Position numbers and translations under genes: made by a program. The notes beneath the pieces are model-generated. The model was not told the origin of the DNA, did no database searches, and saw only the letters and a program-made list of their open reading frames with translations. DNA of 64,000 nucleotides from Aliihoeflea sp. 40Bstr573 (GTDB lineage: Bacteria; Pseudomonadota; Alphaproteobacteria; Rhizobiales; Rhizobiaceae). This document shows, one piece after another, positions 7,620 to 17,268 of this stretch (its first letter is position 1; every line of letters begins with the position of its first letter). The stretch spans positions 1 through 64,000 of the forward strand of contig NZ_JAAAMH010000009.1 of assembly GCF_024105655.1 (NCBI RefSeq), written 5' to 3'.

Positions 7620-7991
7620 CTAATTGCCAAAGCGCGCGGCTGTGTCGCGAGTAAGCTTTTCGCCTTCTTCCATGTAGCGGGAAATGGCTTCGATCGCCGA
7701 AGGGGTGCAGCGCGTGTAGTTGGCTGCGAAGGCCTGGTAACCGGTATTGAAGCTGGCGATGAATTTGGCGCGGCGCGCCTCGTCCGGCTGCTCGGCCTCC
7801 AACAGCCGCTCCATATGGCCGAGCCATTCGTCGCTCGCCTCGTCGCACAGATTGCGCAGGAAATGCAGCGATCCCAACACTTCGGACAGCCGCACGAGAT
7901 TGGCTTCGAAGGGCGAATCCGCCGCGCGCGCGCCAGCGCCCGGCGTCATTACGAGGCCAGCAATGAGCAGGATGCGGAAGAGAAGGGGCAT
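7620..7991 (-). CDS. TIGR02301-family secreted protein
   Basis: The 123-residue protein has a signal peptide (residues 1-23, ending GAGARA) and the helical body of the alphaproteobacterial TIGR02301 family: LxxLSEVLGSLHFLRNLC, then WxxxMExLLxAE, then FNTGYQAFAANYTRCTPSA with two conserved Cys. The function of the family is not known; a periplasmic location follows from the signal. It lies downstream of the NUDIX gene on the same strand with an 89-base gap. Confidence 0.75.
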   Translation of the reverse strand: MPLLFRILLIAGLVMTPGAGARAADSPFEANLVRLSEVLGSLHFLRNLCDEASDEWLGHMERLLEAEQPDEARRAKFIASFNTGYQAFAANYTRCTPSAIEAISRYMEEGEKLTRDTAARFGN

Positions 7992-8080
7992 GCGCAGGCG
8001 CGATCCGTCAGGTAAAGGTCTTCGTTTAGAACATCGCGCCGAAAAGTGGTATCCAGCGCGCGGTATATTCTGCAGCCGAT

Positions 8081-8491
8081 CTATTCATCTGTCTTCGGGC
8101 CGGATTGTGACGTGGCGACTTCGCGCGCGAATTCCAGGGTGGACGCGGTGATGTCGAGCCGTTCCATCTCGCCGATCGTGTACCAGCCAAGGCTCTCTGC
8201 ATCGTCGCCGGCGACCGCATCGCCAGCCGCTTCATGCGCGCGGAAGACGTCGAGCTCATAGACCATGTCTTCGCCCTCGATTTCGATGCGCCGCAGGAGC
8301 ACGAGTTTGCCGGCCATGAGCCCCGTTTCTTCCATCAGTTCGCGCCGGGCCGCATCCTCCGCGCTCTCGCCCGCCTCGCAGCGCCCGCCTGGAAAGGCAT
8401 ACAGACCGCGCGCCGCGCCGCGGCCGCGCCTGACGAGCAGGAAGCGGCCGTCCTTGAACAACGCCACGGAGGCGGCAGCGATGCGCTTCAT
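8081..8491 (-). CDS. NUDIX hydrolase (MutT-like)
   Basis: The 136-residue single-domain protein carries a complete Nudix box: G-x5-E-x7-REL-x-EE-x-G-L is read in GRCEAGE ... RRELMEETGL at about residues 35-57. Nudix enzymes hydrolyse nucleoside diphosphates linked to another moiety, with Mg2+ held by the Glu residues of the box. The N-terminal ASVALFKDGRFLLVRRG is the usual first strand pair. The specific substrate (oxidised dNTP, ADP-ribose, other) cannot be read. It is divergent from the SRAP gene, with a 46-base shared promoter gap. Confidence 0.85.
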   Translation of the reverse strand: MKRIAAASVALFKDGRFLLVRRGRGAARGLYAFPGGRCEAGESAEDAARRELMEETGLMAGKLVLLRRIEIEGEDMVYELDVFRAHEAAGDAVAGDDAESLGWYTIGEMERLDITASTLEFAREVATSQSGPKTDE

Positions 8492-8537
8492 CGGATAGGC
8501 TCTCCCGTCCGTCCGTCCACTCCACTACATAGGGGCC

Positions 8538-9296
8538 ATGTGTGGACGTTTCGTATTGACCCAGACGGCGGCGCAGATCGAGGCGCTGTTCGCGATCATG
8601 CCGCTCGAGGGCGGCCTGGCACCTCGCTACAACATCGCGCCAACGCAGCCGATCCTGATGATCGCCGCCGGCTATCGCCGCGAGCCGGGCTCGAACCTGC
8701 CCGACCGCCGCGCCGAACTGGTGCGTTGGGGTTTGCTGCCGTCCTGGGTTAAGGACGTCAAGGCGTTTCCGCTGCTGATCAATGCCCGTTCTGAAACGGC
8801 CCCCGAGAAGAACGCATTCCGTGCCGCGCTACGCCACCGGCGCTCGCTGGTGCCGGCATCGGGCTTTTACGAGTGGAGAAGAGACGGAAAGGGCCGGCCG
8901 CAGCCTTATTTCCTGAAGCCGCGCCATGGCGGTGCATTGGCCTTTGCCGGGCTGATGGAGACCTACATCGACCCGAACGGCAGCGAAATGGATACGGGTG
9001 CGATCCTGACGACCTCGGCAAACGAGACGCTGGCACCGATTCACGACCGGATGCCGGTCGTCATTCATGAGCAGGATTTTGCCGAATGGCTCGATTGCGT
9101 CGGCAACGAGCCACGTGACGTCGCGCATCTGATGCGCCCGGCCGAGCCGGATCTGTTCGAGGCGATCCCGGTGTCGGATCGCGTCAACAAGGTCGCCAAT
9201 GACGACCCGGATCTCATCCACCCGGCGCTGGTCGCGCCGGAGCCTGTTGCCGCGAAAAAGCCGAAGCCGAAGACGGATCAGCTCAGCCTGTTCTGA
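8538..9296 (+). CDS. SRAP-family protein (YedK/HMCES-like abasic-site sensor)
   Basis: The 252-residue protein begins MCGRF, so Met removal exposes the catalytic Cys2. Also present are Asn82 (INARSET), Glu112 (PASGFYEWR) and His169 (PIHDRMPVVI), the conserved active-site set. SRAP proteins form a thiazolidine cross-link between Cys2 and abasic sites in single-stranded DNA and so shield them. The Lys/Pro-rich C-terminus (KKPKPKTDQLSLF) ends in a QLSLF sequence that resembles a beta-clamp-binding peptide; that reading is inference. Confidence 0.9.
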   Translation: MCGRFVLTQTAAQIEALFAIMPLEGGLAPRYNIAPTQPILMIAAGYRREPGSNLPDRRAELVRWGLLPSWVKDVKAFPLLINARSETAPEKNAFRAALRHRRSLVPASGFYEWRRDGKGRPQPYFLKPRHGGALAFAGLMETYIDPNGSEMDTGAILTTSANETLAPIHDRMPVVIHEQDFAEWLDCVGNEPRDVAHLMRPAEPDLFEAIPVSDRVNKVANDDPDLIHPALVAPEPVAAKKPKPKTDQLSLF

Positions 9297-9301
9297 GTTC
9301 G

Positions 9302-9469
9302 TCAGGCGGACTTCTTCATCGTCTGCTGCGACTTCGGCTCCGCCGTGCGCTTGCGCGGGGCGGCGAGGACGGCCGCCAGGATCGCCGCCGGCCCGATGTT
9401 GCGGTAGTGCTGGGTCAGCGACATGTATTCGGCGCGTTGACGTTCGGTCTTGGTGGCGAGGACGGGCAT
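9302..9469 (-). CDS. Small conserved hypothetical protein (55 aa)
   Basis: A 55-residue basic protein starting MPVLATKTERQRAEYMSLTQHYRNIG and ending in a Lys/Arg-rich tail. The start is chosen because AGGAGA lies about 8 bases upstream of this ATG; a longer in-frame reading from 9589 adds 40 residues of atypical composition. The short form resembles small rhizobial hypothetical proteins. No domain is recognised. It is convergent with the SRAP gene (5-base gap). Confidence 0.6.
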   Translation of the reverse strand: MPVLATKTERQRAEYMSLTQHYRNIGPAAILAAVLAAPRKRTAEPKSQQTMKKSA

Positions 9470-9656
9470 TTCCTGATCTCCTGTTTGCAATGTTCGGCGG
9501 GTACCGGTCCGAACTGGGGATCGAATAAGACCAAAGCTTGGCCGCAGGGATGGCCGATGCGGACAATTCAGTTCAATTTGCACCGGCATGCTTAACGCAT
9601 TCTTTAAGCGGCATTTTCGCCACGCAAACGGCCATTTGGCGGCCCTATTTCCGCCC

Positions 9657-9685
9657 TTGACGCGCCTTGATGGCAGCGCGATAAA
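9657..9685 (+). promoter_or_regulatory. Predicted promoter for the cysS operon
   Basis: TTGACG and GATAAA are separated by 17 bases, near consensus for a housekeeping sigma factor. The expected start of transcription is about 9691-9693, giving a leader of about 140 bases before cysS. Confidence 0.55.
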
Positions 9686-9691
9686 GCAGCC

Positions 9692-9736
9692 ATGAAAACG
9701 CAGCTCGCCATTACCGGCATTTGCATTATCGGCTAG
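9692..9736 (+). CDS. Possible leader peptide MKTQLAITGICIIG
   Basis: A 14-codon frame starts where transcription is predicted to begin, so it would be translated as a leaderless mRNA. It contains one Cys codon and ends about 100 bases before cysS, with a hairpin between. A leader peptide sensing Cys-tRNA charging is one reading; a chance short frame is the other. Confidence 0.25.
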   Translation: MKTQLAITGICIIG

Positions 9737-9785
9737 CAGCCTGCTGGTCCGGACGTTTTCGCCCTTCCGATCGTGAACGAGAAAA

Positions 9786-9807
9786 CCTCCCGGCCAGCCG
9801 GTGGAGG
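9786..9807 (+). promoter_or_regulatory. Hairpin in the cysS leader
   Basis: CCTCC/GGAGG outer arms with an inner CGG/CCG pairing make a short stem about 25 bases before the cysS ATG. There is no U-run, so it is not a classical terminator; it might occlude or expose the translation start. Confidence 0.3.
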
Positions 9808-9832
9808 GCTAGTTTCGTGGGAAGGTTGACGC

Positions 9833-11259
<1,427 letters not shown>

Positions 11260-11263
<4 letters not shown>

Positions 11264-11748
11264 GCCTTCCCAACAAGCCTGTCTATACCGGTGGTTGCCA
11301 GTGCGGCGCCGTGCGGTTTCGCGTCAATGGGGCGCTGACCTCGGTTTCGATCTGCCACTGCCGCATGTGCCAGAAGGCATTCGGAGCGTTCTACGCGCCG
11401 CTCGCTACAGCTCCGGAAGGTGGTCTCGAATGGACGCGCGGCGAGCCGAAGCGCTACCGCTCGTCGAGCCACGTGCTGCGCGGCTTTTGCGGCGAATGCG
11501 GCACGCCGTTGACCTATGAGGCGCCGGACGGCGTCGCGCTCGCCATCGGTGCATTCGACGATCCGGCTTCGGTCGCGCCGACAAGGCAATGGGGAATCGA
11601 GGCGAAGCTGCCTTATGTGGATGCGTTGCCGGCGCTGCCCGCCTCGCCGACGGAAGCGGATGGCGATGCGACTTTCCTCGCCGACCTCGTTTCCTGCCAG
11701 CATCCCGACCACGACACCGAATCCTGGCCGCCAAAGGAGCGGACATGA
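11260..11748 (+). CDS. GFA-family zinc protein (CENP-V/Gfa fold)
   Basis: The 162-residue protein has the family's two zinc sites: GGCQCGAV near the N-terminus, ICHCRMCQK, and [10 protein letters not shown]. The family includes glutathione-dependent formaldehyde-activating enzyme, but most members have unknown activity, so that name should be read as a fold label only. It starts with GTG inside the cysS stop (GTGA) and ends in ATGA with cimA, so it is translationally coupled on both sides. Confidence 0.85.
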
Positions 11749-13361
11749 CCCGCGAGCGCATCTACCTCTTCGACACCACGCTTCGAGACGGCCAGCAAAC
11801 GCCGGGCGTCGATTTCTCGGTCGAGGACAAGATTGCGATTGCCAGCATGCTCGACTCGTTCGGCATCGACTATGTCGAAGGTGGCTACCCCGGCGCGAAC
11901 CCGACCGACACGGCGCTTTTTCAAGAAAAGCGAACCTCGAAATCGACCTTCGTCGCCTTCGGCATGACCAAGCGGGCAGGGGTCTCGGCGTCGAACGATC
12001 CCGGCCTCGCCGAGCTTCTTCAGGCCAAGGCGGACGCGATCTGCTTCGTCGCCAAGAGTTGGGATTATCACGTCCGCGTCGCCCTCGGCTGCACCAACGA
12101 GGAAAATCTCGACGCGATCCGCGCGTCCGTCGAGGCCGCAAAGGCGGCGGGCCGCGAGCCGATGGTGGATTGCGAGCATTTCTTCGACGGCTACAAGGCC
12201 AATCCCGATTATGCGCTGGCCTGTGCGAAGGCCGCCTACGCATCCGGCGCGCGCTGGGTGGTGCTGTGCGACACGAATGGCGGCACGCAGCCGGGCGAGG
12301 TGCGCGAGATCGTCGCTGCCGTCATCGCATCCGGCATCCCCGGCGATCACCTTGGCATTCATGCCCATGACGACACCGGCCAGGCCGTCGCCAATTCGCT
12401 TGCCGCGGTCAAGGCGGGCGTGCGGCAGATACAGGGTACGCTGAACGGCATCGGCGAGCGCTGCGGCAACGCCAATCTTGTGACGATTATCCCGACGCTG
12501 GTGCTGAAGCCGGCTTTCGCTGATCGCTTCGAGACGGCGATCTCGCCCGAGCGGCTCGAGGGCCTTGCTCGGCTGTCGCGCGCGTTCGACGAACTCCTCA
12601 ACCGCGCGCCGAACATGCAGGCCCCCTATGTCGGCGTCTCGGCCTTCGCCACCAAGGCCGGAATCCACGCTTCCGCGATCCTGAAAGAGCCGCAGACCTA
12701 TGAGCACGTGCCGCCGGAAACGGTCGGCAACATTCGCAAGGTCATGGTGTCGGACCAGGGCGGCAAGTCGAACTTCATCGCCGAACTGAAGCGGCGCGGC
12801 ATCGCAGTCGACAAGGCCGATCCGCGGCTCGACACGCTGATCTCGCTCGTCAAGGAGCGCGAGGCGGAAGGCTACGCCTATGAGGGCGCCGATGCGAGTT
12901 TCGAGCTTCTGGCGCGTCGTACGCTCGGCCGCGTGCCCGAATTCTTCAAGGTCGACAGCTTCCGCTGCATGGTCGAGCGCCGTTTCGACGCCAACGGCCA
13001 ACTGAAGACCATTTCCGAGGCGATCGTGAAGCTGAGGGTCGAGGGCGAGGAGAAGATGTCGGTTGCCGAGGGGCACGGCCCGGTCAACGCGCTGGATCTG
13101 GCGCTGCGCAAGGACCTCGGCAAGTTCCAGGCCGAAATCGAGGATCTCGAGCTTGTCGATTACAAGGTGCGCATCCTCAATGGCGGCACCGAGGCGATCA
13201 CGCGCGTCCTGATCGAATCCCACGATGCGACCGGCGCGCGCTGGTGGACGGTGGGCGTTTCCGACAACATCATCGACGCCTCGTTTCAGGCTCTGCTGGA
13301 TTCCATCGTGTACAAGCTCGTCAAGGCTGGCGAGACGAAGGGCGAAGCCACGGCGGCGTGA
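11745..13361 (+). CDS. cimA: (R)-citramalate synthase
   Basis: The 538-residue enzyme belongs to the CimA branch (TIGR00977 type) of the isopropylmalate synthase family: it condenses acetyl-CoA with pyruvate to citramalate, opening the threonine-independent isoleucine route. The HMGL-like catalytic domain starts YLFDTTLRDGQQTPGVDFS with the metal- and substrate-binding Arg14-Asp15, and has HAHDDTGQAVANS further on (metal His pair). The C-terminal quarter is a LeuA-type allosteric domain, usually the isoleucine feedback site. The start overlaps the GFA stop (ATGA); a longer in-frame extension upstream would lie inside that gene and is rejected. Confidence 0.93.
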   Translation: MTRERIYLFDTTLRDGQQTPGVDFSVEDKIAIASMLDSFGIDYVEGGYPGANPTDTALFQEKRTSKSTFVAFGMTKRAGVSASNDPGLAELLQAKADAICFVAKSWDYHVRVALGCTNEENLDAIRASVEAAKAAGREPMVDCEHFFDGYKANPDYALACAKAAYASGARWVVLCDTNGGTQPGEVREIVAAVIASGIPGDHLGIHAHDDTGQAVANSLAAVKAGVRQIQGTLNGIGERCGNANLVTIIPTLVLKPAFADRFETAISPERLEGLARLSRAFDELLNRAPNMQAPYVGVSAFATKAGIHASAILKEPQTYEHVPPETVGNIRKVMVSDQGGKSNFIAELKRRGIAVDKADPRLDTLISLVKEREAEGYAYEGADASFELLARRTLGRVPEFFKVDSFRCMVERRFDANGQLKTISEAIVKLRVEGEEKMSVAEGHGPVNALDLALRKDLGKFQAEIEDLELVDYKVRILNGGTEAITRVLIESHDATGARWWTVGVSDNIIDASFQALLDSIVYKLVKAGETKGEATAA

Positions 13362-13470
13362 TTGCACCATCAATCGGATGCGATTGGTGCATCAATGATT
13401 TGCGATGGTCGCGCCGGTCGCACCGTGCGACACCGCCTGCCAACACCATCCCGGAAGATTGCCGCCTGCC

Positions 13471-14403
13471 ATGAACGAGAGCCAGATCGAACGCCCCGAG
13501 CCCCTGCGCGGCTTCGCCTTTGCGGGGGCGGCCTATCTTTTCTGGGGCTTCATGCCGCTCTTGATGAAGGCACTCGACCACGTGCCGGCGGCAGAGATCG
13601 TCGCCCACCGCGTCATCTGGTCCTTGCCGGTCGCGGCGATCATCCTCGTCGCCATGGGCCGCACCGGGGATATCGCCCCGGCGTTGCGCTCGCCGCGCAC
13701 CCTGGTCATGGCGACGCTGACGGCGGCGCTCATCTCGCTCAACTGGGGCATCTACATCTGGGCGATCGCGGTCGACCGTACGGTCGAGACCGCGCTCGGA
13801 TACTACATCAATCCGCTGGTGACGGTGCTGATGGGCGCCGTGCTGCTCGGCGAGCGGCTGTCGCGCGCACAGGTCGTCGCCGTCGGCCTCGCGGCAATTG
13901 CGGTTGCGATCCTGACCTGGGATGCGGGCGGCTTGCCATGGGTCTCGCTGGTGCTGGCCTTCACCTTTGCGGGCTATGGTTTTCTGCGCAAGACACTGCC
14001 GATCGGTCCGAGCCAGGGCTTCTTCCTCGAAGTCCTGATCCTCACGCCACCTGCAATCTTGTGGCTCGGCTATCTTGCGGTGACCGGCCCCACCGCCTTC
14101 GGCTTCGACATGCCGCTCACCATGGCGCTTCTGATCTTGTGCGGGCCTGCGACGGCGATCCCGCTCATCCTTTATGCCTTCGGCGCGAAGCTTTTGAAAA
14201 TCTCGTCGATCGGCATCATGCAGTACATCGCACCGACGATCATCGCGACCATTGCCGTTTTCGTCTTCGGCGAGCCCTTCGGCGCGGCCCGTCTCGTCGC
14301 CTTCGGCTTCATCTGGGCGGCGCTCGCCATCTATACATGGTCGATGTTCTCGCAGCGCAAGCTCGGCGCGGCCGAGGCGGTGGCGGCTACATCCGCTCGA
14401 TGA
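13471..14403 (+). CDS. rarD: RarD-type EamA-family transporter
   Basis: The 310-residue protein is an inner-membrane carrier of the drug/metabolite transporter superfamily with about ten hydrophobic helices in two EamA repeats. It begins GFAFAGAAYLFWGFMPLLMK, the usual RarD start, and has the conserved AHRVIWSLP and GYYINPLVTVLMG segments. RarD is named from chloramphenicol sensitivity in Pseudomonas; the true substrate is not settled. The ATG at 13471 was preferred to one 66 bases upstream. Its 3' end overlaps the convergent LOG gene by 17 bases. Confidence 0.85.
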   Translation: MNESQIERPEPLRGFAFAGAAYLFWGFMPLLMKALDHVPAAEIVAHRVIWSLPVAAIILVAMGRTGDIAPALRSPRTLVMATLTAALISLNWGIYIWAIAVDRTVETALGYYINPLVTVLMGAVLLGERLSRAQVVAVGLAAIAVAILTWDAGGLPWVSLVLAFTFAGYGFLRKTLPIGPSQGFFLEVLILTPPAILWLGYLAVTGPTAFGFDMPLTMALLILCGPATAIPLILYAFGAKLLKISSIGIMQYIAPTIIATIAVFVFGEPFGAARLVAFGFIWAALAIYTWSMFSQRKLGAAEAVAATSAR

Positions 14404-14998
14404 TCGCCTGATCGCCTTCCGCGTCCGCGGTCGCGCGCGCCGCGTCCAGGATCGACGGCACGATCTTCGACGGCTCGTCCACCACCAGCGGGCGCACCAT
14501 GTGCTGCGAGTGGATGAAGCCCTCGGCCTTCATATGGTCGATCAGCGCCAGCATCGGGTTCCAGAAGCCGCCGACATTGCCGAACACCATCGGCTTCTGG
14601 TGCCGGCCGAGCTGCGCCCAGGTCATGATCTCGACGATTTCCTCGACAGTCCCGATGCCGCCCGGCAGCGCGACGAACGCGTCGGAGCGCTCGAACATCG
14701 CATGCTTGCGCTCGTGCATGTCCTCGGTCAGAATCACCTCGTCGAGATGGTCGAGCCCAGTCTCGTCGCCGGCTTCCTTGCGGATCAGGAAGCGCGGAAT
14801 GATGCCTGTGACGTGGCCGCCGGCATCGACGGCACCATTGGCGACGGCGCCCATGATGCCTTTGAGCCCGCCGCCATAGACGAGCGTGAGCCCGGCCTCG
14901 GCGATGGCGTTCCCGAGCGCGCGCCCGGCTTCGAGATAAACCGGGCTGTTGCCCGGCGAGGAACCGCAATAGACGCAGATGGATCGAATCGTGCTCAT
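14387..14998 (-). CDS. LOG-family protein (TIGR00730, nucleoside-5'-monophosphate phosphoribohydrolase)
   Basis: The 203-residue protein has the Rossmann-like fold start SICVYCGSSPGN and the catalytic motif PGGIGTVEE, shared with plant LONELY GUY. Family members remove ribose 5-phosphate from cytokinin nucleotides or from AMP-like nucleotides. In rhizobia a link to cytokinin is often proposed; nothing here proves it. The start at 14998 (MSTIRS) was chosen; another ATG is 9 bases upstream. Confidence 0.88.
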   Translation of the reverse strand: MSTIRSICVYCGSSPGNSPVYLEAGRALGNAIAEAGLTLVYGGGLKGIMGAVANGAVDAGGHVTGIIPRFLIRKEAGDETGLDHLDEVILTEDMHERKHAMFERSDAFVALPGGIGTVEEIVEIMTWAQLGRHQKPMVFGNVGGFWNPMLALIDHMKAEGFIHSQHMVRPLVVDEPSKIVPSILDAARATADAEGDQAIIERM

Positions 14999-15125
14999 GA
15001 TGCGCAATGGGTAGGCGTGTGGTCGGCGAGGTCAAGGCTAACCGACGGCCTTTTTCTTGTAGCGCCGCCGGAAACCGGATAAACCGGGCTTTGCCGGCTT
15101 TGGGACCGGTTTCGGGAAGGCACGA

Positions 15126-16853
15126 ATGGTCGCGAACTGGCTGAAAATCTTGTTGTTCGTCGCAGGCGGATCGACCGCTGCTGTGGCCACGGCCTACTAC
15201 ACCGGCATCTATGATCCTTGGGCGGCCGAGGATAGCGCGACGCCGATCGCCGCGTCCGAGCCGGCCAGGCCGGAATCCGTCGCGCCCGACGCCGAGACCG
15301 AATCGCGGGACGAACCGGAGACTGCCGGCGATGAAACGGCCGGCACAGACAATGCATCGGCAACGGACGCAGCCGACGCGGGCGAATCCGCTTCAGAAAT
15401 AGCCACGGTAACCGAACCCGAAACGGGCGAGGGGCGAGACGACGATCTTGTCGTGCCATCCTTCGACATCGTTCGCGTCGAGCCCGATGGCTCGATGGTG
15501 ATCGCGGGCAGCGCCGAACCGAATTCGCAAATTGAGGTCGTTGCCGGCGCGGACGTGATCGCGCGCGCCGATGTGGGTGCGGCTGGCGATTTCGCCGCCG
15601 TGCTCGACGATGCGCTGCGTCCCGGAGACTACCAGATCGTGCTGCGCTCGACCGGGCCAGGCGAGGGGTTGGTGACGACGTCGCAGGAAACGGCCATTGT
15701 CTCCGTTCCCGAAGATCGCAACGGCGATGTCCTCGCCCTGGTCGAGGAGCCCGGCGCCCCGTCGCGGCTCATTACCGTTCCGGAGACGCAAGCCGAAGGT
15801 GCGGTCGAGCCCGAGGCAGATTCGGCCGAAGTTGCGGCCGTCGATGAGACGCAGGACGCGTCGACTGCCTCAGGCGAGCCATCGCAGGAAGAATCTGCAG
15901 AGGGCGCGGCGACTTCGGGCGGCGAAGACGAAGTGCCATCGCAGCCGTCGGACAGCGTGGCAGACGAAGAGCCTGCAGTGGGCGAGGCCGAGCTTGCTGC
16001 CCGTTCCCAGCTCGAAACCGCACCGACTCAGGACCGGCCGGCCAGCCCACGAAGCGCGCTTGCCGTCGAGGCGATGGAGATCGAAGGTGGCACGGTTTTT
16101 GTCGCCGGCCGCGGTGCCGCCGGTTCGACCGTGCGCGTCTATGCAAATGAAATTCTGCTCGGCGAGGCGCGTGTTTCGGACGGCGGGCGCTTCCTGATCG
16201 AGACGCAGACCGAACTGCCGGTCGGCGACTACATCGTCCGCGCCGATGTCATCGGTCCGGGTGGCGAAGTAACAGCGCGCGCGGCCGTGCCGTTCCAGCG
16301 CGAACCGGGCGAGGCGGTCGCCGCCGTCGCGCCCGCGGAGACGACACCGCCTTCGGAACCCGAGCCCGCTGCGCGGGAAGCCGCCGCCAGTGAAGACGTC
16401 GCCGCGGCAGCGTCGGGCTCGCAGTCCGAAGCAGCCTCGCAAGGGGCAGTCGTTTCCGGTGGGCCGGCAGCGACCGGCGAAGACCCGAACCTGGAGACGC
16501 CGTCCATGGCAGGCACCCCGGCAGCTTCTCCCGCCCTGGCGGCCTCCGAAGCGGATACTGACGTTGCTGCCGCCACGCCCGCGATCGAGGAAACGATGGC
16601 TGCGCCCCTCGAGGCGGCAGACGGAGCGGTCATCATCCGGCGCGGCGATACGCTCTGGCGCATTTCCCGGCGCGTCTATGGGCGCGGCGTGCGCTACTCC
16701 ACCATCTATCTCGCCAACCAGGAGCAGATCCGCGATCCGGACATGATCTGGCCAGGACAGGTATTCTCGGTCCCGGATGAGACAGAGCAGGGCGAGAAGG
16801 CGGATATGAGTACGGTTTCCGACCAGGTCGTTCCCCCAAAGGCCACGCAGTAA
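15126..16853 (+). CDS. Membrane-anchored LysM protein with Ig-like repeats
   Basis: A 575-residue envelope protein. Residues 1-27 are a single N-terminal membrane helix (signal anchor), followed by a long Ala/Glu/Pro-rich region that holds two similar beta-rich modules of about 80 residues (first around DIVRVEPDGSMVIAGSAEPNSQ, second around VEAMEIEGGTVFVAGRGAAG). The C-terminus has one LysM module, VIIRRGDTLWRISRRVYGRG, about residues 500-548. The plan suggests a spacer reaching from the inner membrane to peptidoglycan. Proteins like this occur in rhizobia; the role is unknown. A strong terminator follows. Confidence 0.85.
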   Translation: MVANWLKILLFVAGGSTAAVATAYYTGIYDPWAAEDSATPIAASEPARPESVAPDAETESRDEPETAGDETAGTDNASATDAADAGESASEIATVTEPETGEGRDDDLVVPSFDIVRVEPDGSMVIAGSAEPNSQIEVVAGADVIARADVGAAGDFAAVLDDALRPGDYQIVLRSTGPGEGLVTTSQETAIVSVPEDRNGDVLALVEEPGAPSRLITVPETQAEGAVEPEADSAEVAAVDETQDASTASGEPSQEESAEGAATSGGEDEVPSQPSDSVADEEPAVGEAELAARSQLETAPTQDRPASPRSALAVEAMEIEGGTVFVAGRGAAGSTVRVYANEILLGEARVSDGGRFLIETQTELPVGDYIVRADVIGPGGEVTARAAVPFQREPGEAVAAVAPAETTPPSEPEPAAREAAASEDVAAAASGSQSEAASQGAVVSGGPAATGEDPNLETPSMAGTPAASPALAASEADTDVAAATPAIEETMAAPLEAADGAVIIRRGDTLWRISRRVYGRGVRYSTIYLANQEQIRDPDMIWPGQVFSVPDETEQGEKADMSTVSDQVVPPKATQ

Positions 16854-16858
16854 ACTAC

Positions 16859-16887
16859 AAGGCCGCCATTGAGGCGGCCTTGTCTTT
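16859..16887 (+). terminator. Rho-independent terminator of the LysM gene
   Basis: AAGGCCGCC and GGCGGCCTT pair perfectly (9 bp) around a 5-base loop and are followed by GTCTTTT. It separates the LysM gene from arsR. Confidence 0.8.
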
Positions 16888-16893
16888 TCCAAG

Positions 16894-16915
16894 TTCATCG
16901 TATATCGACGATGAA
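16894..16915. promoter_or_regulatory. Candidate ArsR operator
   Basis: TTCATCG and CGATGAA are perfect 7-base arms around an 8-base AT-rich centre, ending 2 bases before the arsR start codon. Position and symmetry suit autoregulation by the adjacent ArsR dimer. Confidence 0.5.
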
Positions 16916-16917
16916 CG

Positions 16918-17268
16918 ATGATTATCGATCAAACCTGCGATGCCGACGAGATGGCGATGCGCCTTGCCGCACTCGCTCATCCGGCGCGCTTGCACATACT
17001 CAAGCACCTGTCTTCCCGGCCGGCTTGCTGTTGCAAGGAGGTGGTCGACAGTCTCCACCTCGCGCAGTCCACCGTTTCCCAGCACCTGAAGATTCTGGTA
17101 GAGGCGGGGCTCGTCACGTATCGGCCAGAGCGCCCCCGCTCGCGCTACGAAGTGGATCGCGAGGCGCTGGCAGGTCTGTCGCGCGGCGTGGCTGGCCTGA
17201 TCGACCTTTGCTGCGCGAACCATGCCGCAGCCACACATTCTTCGCAGGACAATCGAATTGGCATCTAA
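16918..17268 (+). CDS. ArsR-family winged-helix regulator
   Basis: The 116-residue protein is an ArsR/SmtB-type repressor: recognition helix LAQSTVSQHLKILVEAGLV, preceded by a run of three cysteines (ACCCKEVV) at the position where metal-sensing relatives have ELCVCDL. Another Cys pair lies in DLCCANH near the C-terminus. A thiol-based sensing of metal, metalloid or redox state is likely but the ligand is unknown. It overlaps the downstream exporter gene by 47 bases, and a palindrome lies in front, so it probably controls its own operon. A second start at 16951 (MAMRLAALAHP) is possible. Confidence 0.85.
   Translation: MIIDQTCDADEMAMRLAALAHPARLHILKHLSSRPACCCKEVVDSLHLAQSTVSQHLKILVEAGLVTYRPERPRSRYEVDREALAGLSRGVAGLIDLCCANHAAATHSSQDNRIGI

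Larger units (their letters stand above)
9470..9832. other. Intergenic region between the 55-aa gene and cysS
   Basis: About 360 bases without a long gene. They hold a good sigma-70-like promoter on the plus strand (9657-9685), a 14-codon leader reading frame beginning at the expected transcription start, and a hairpin before cysS (9786-9807). The first part is the 5' side of the 55-aa gene and shows no other feature. Confidence 0.6.

Noticed and set aside
11589-11744. N-terminal extension of CimA from an upstream ATG.
   Set aside because: It would lie within the coupled GFA gene in another frame, and its composition is unlike the family's N-terminus.
13363-13391. Hairpin between cimA and rarD as a terminator.
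   Set aside because: The TGCACCA/TGGTGCA arms are broken by a 3-base bulge and no T-run follows.
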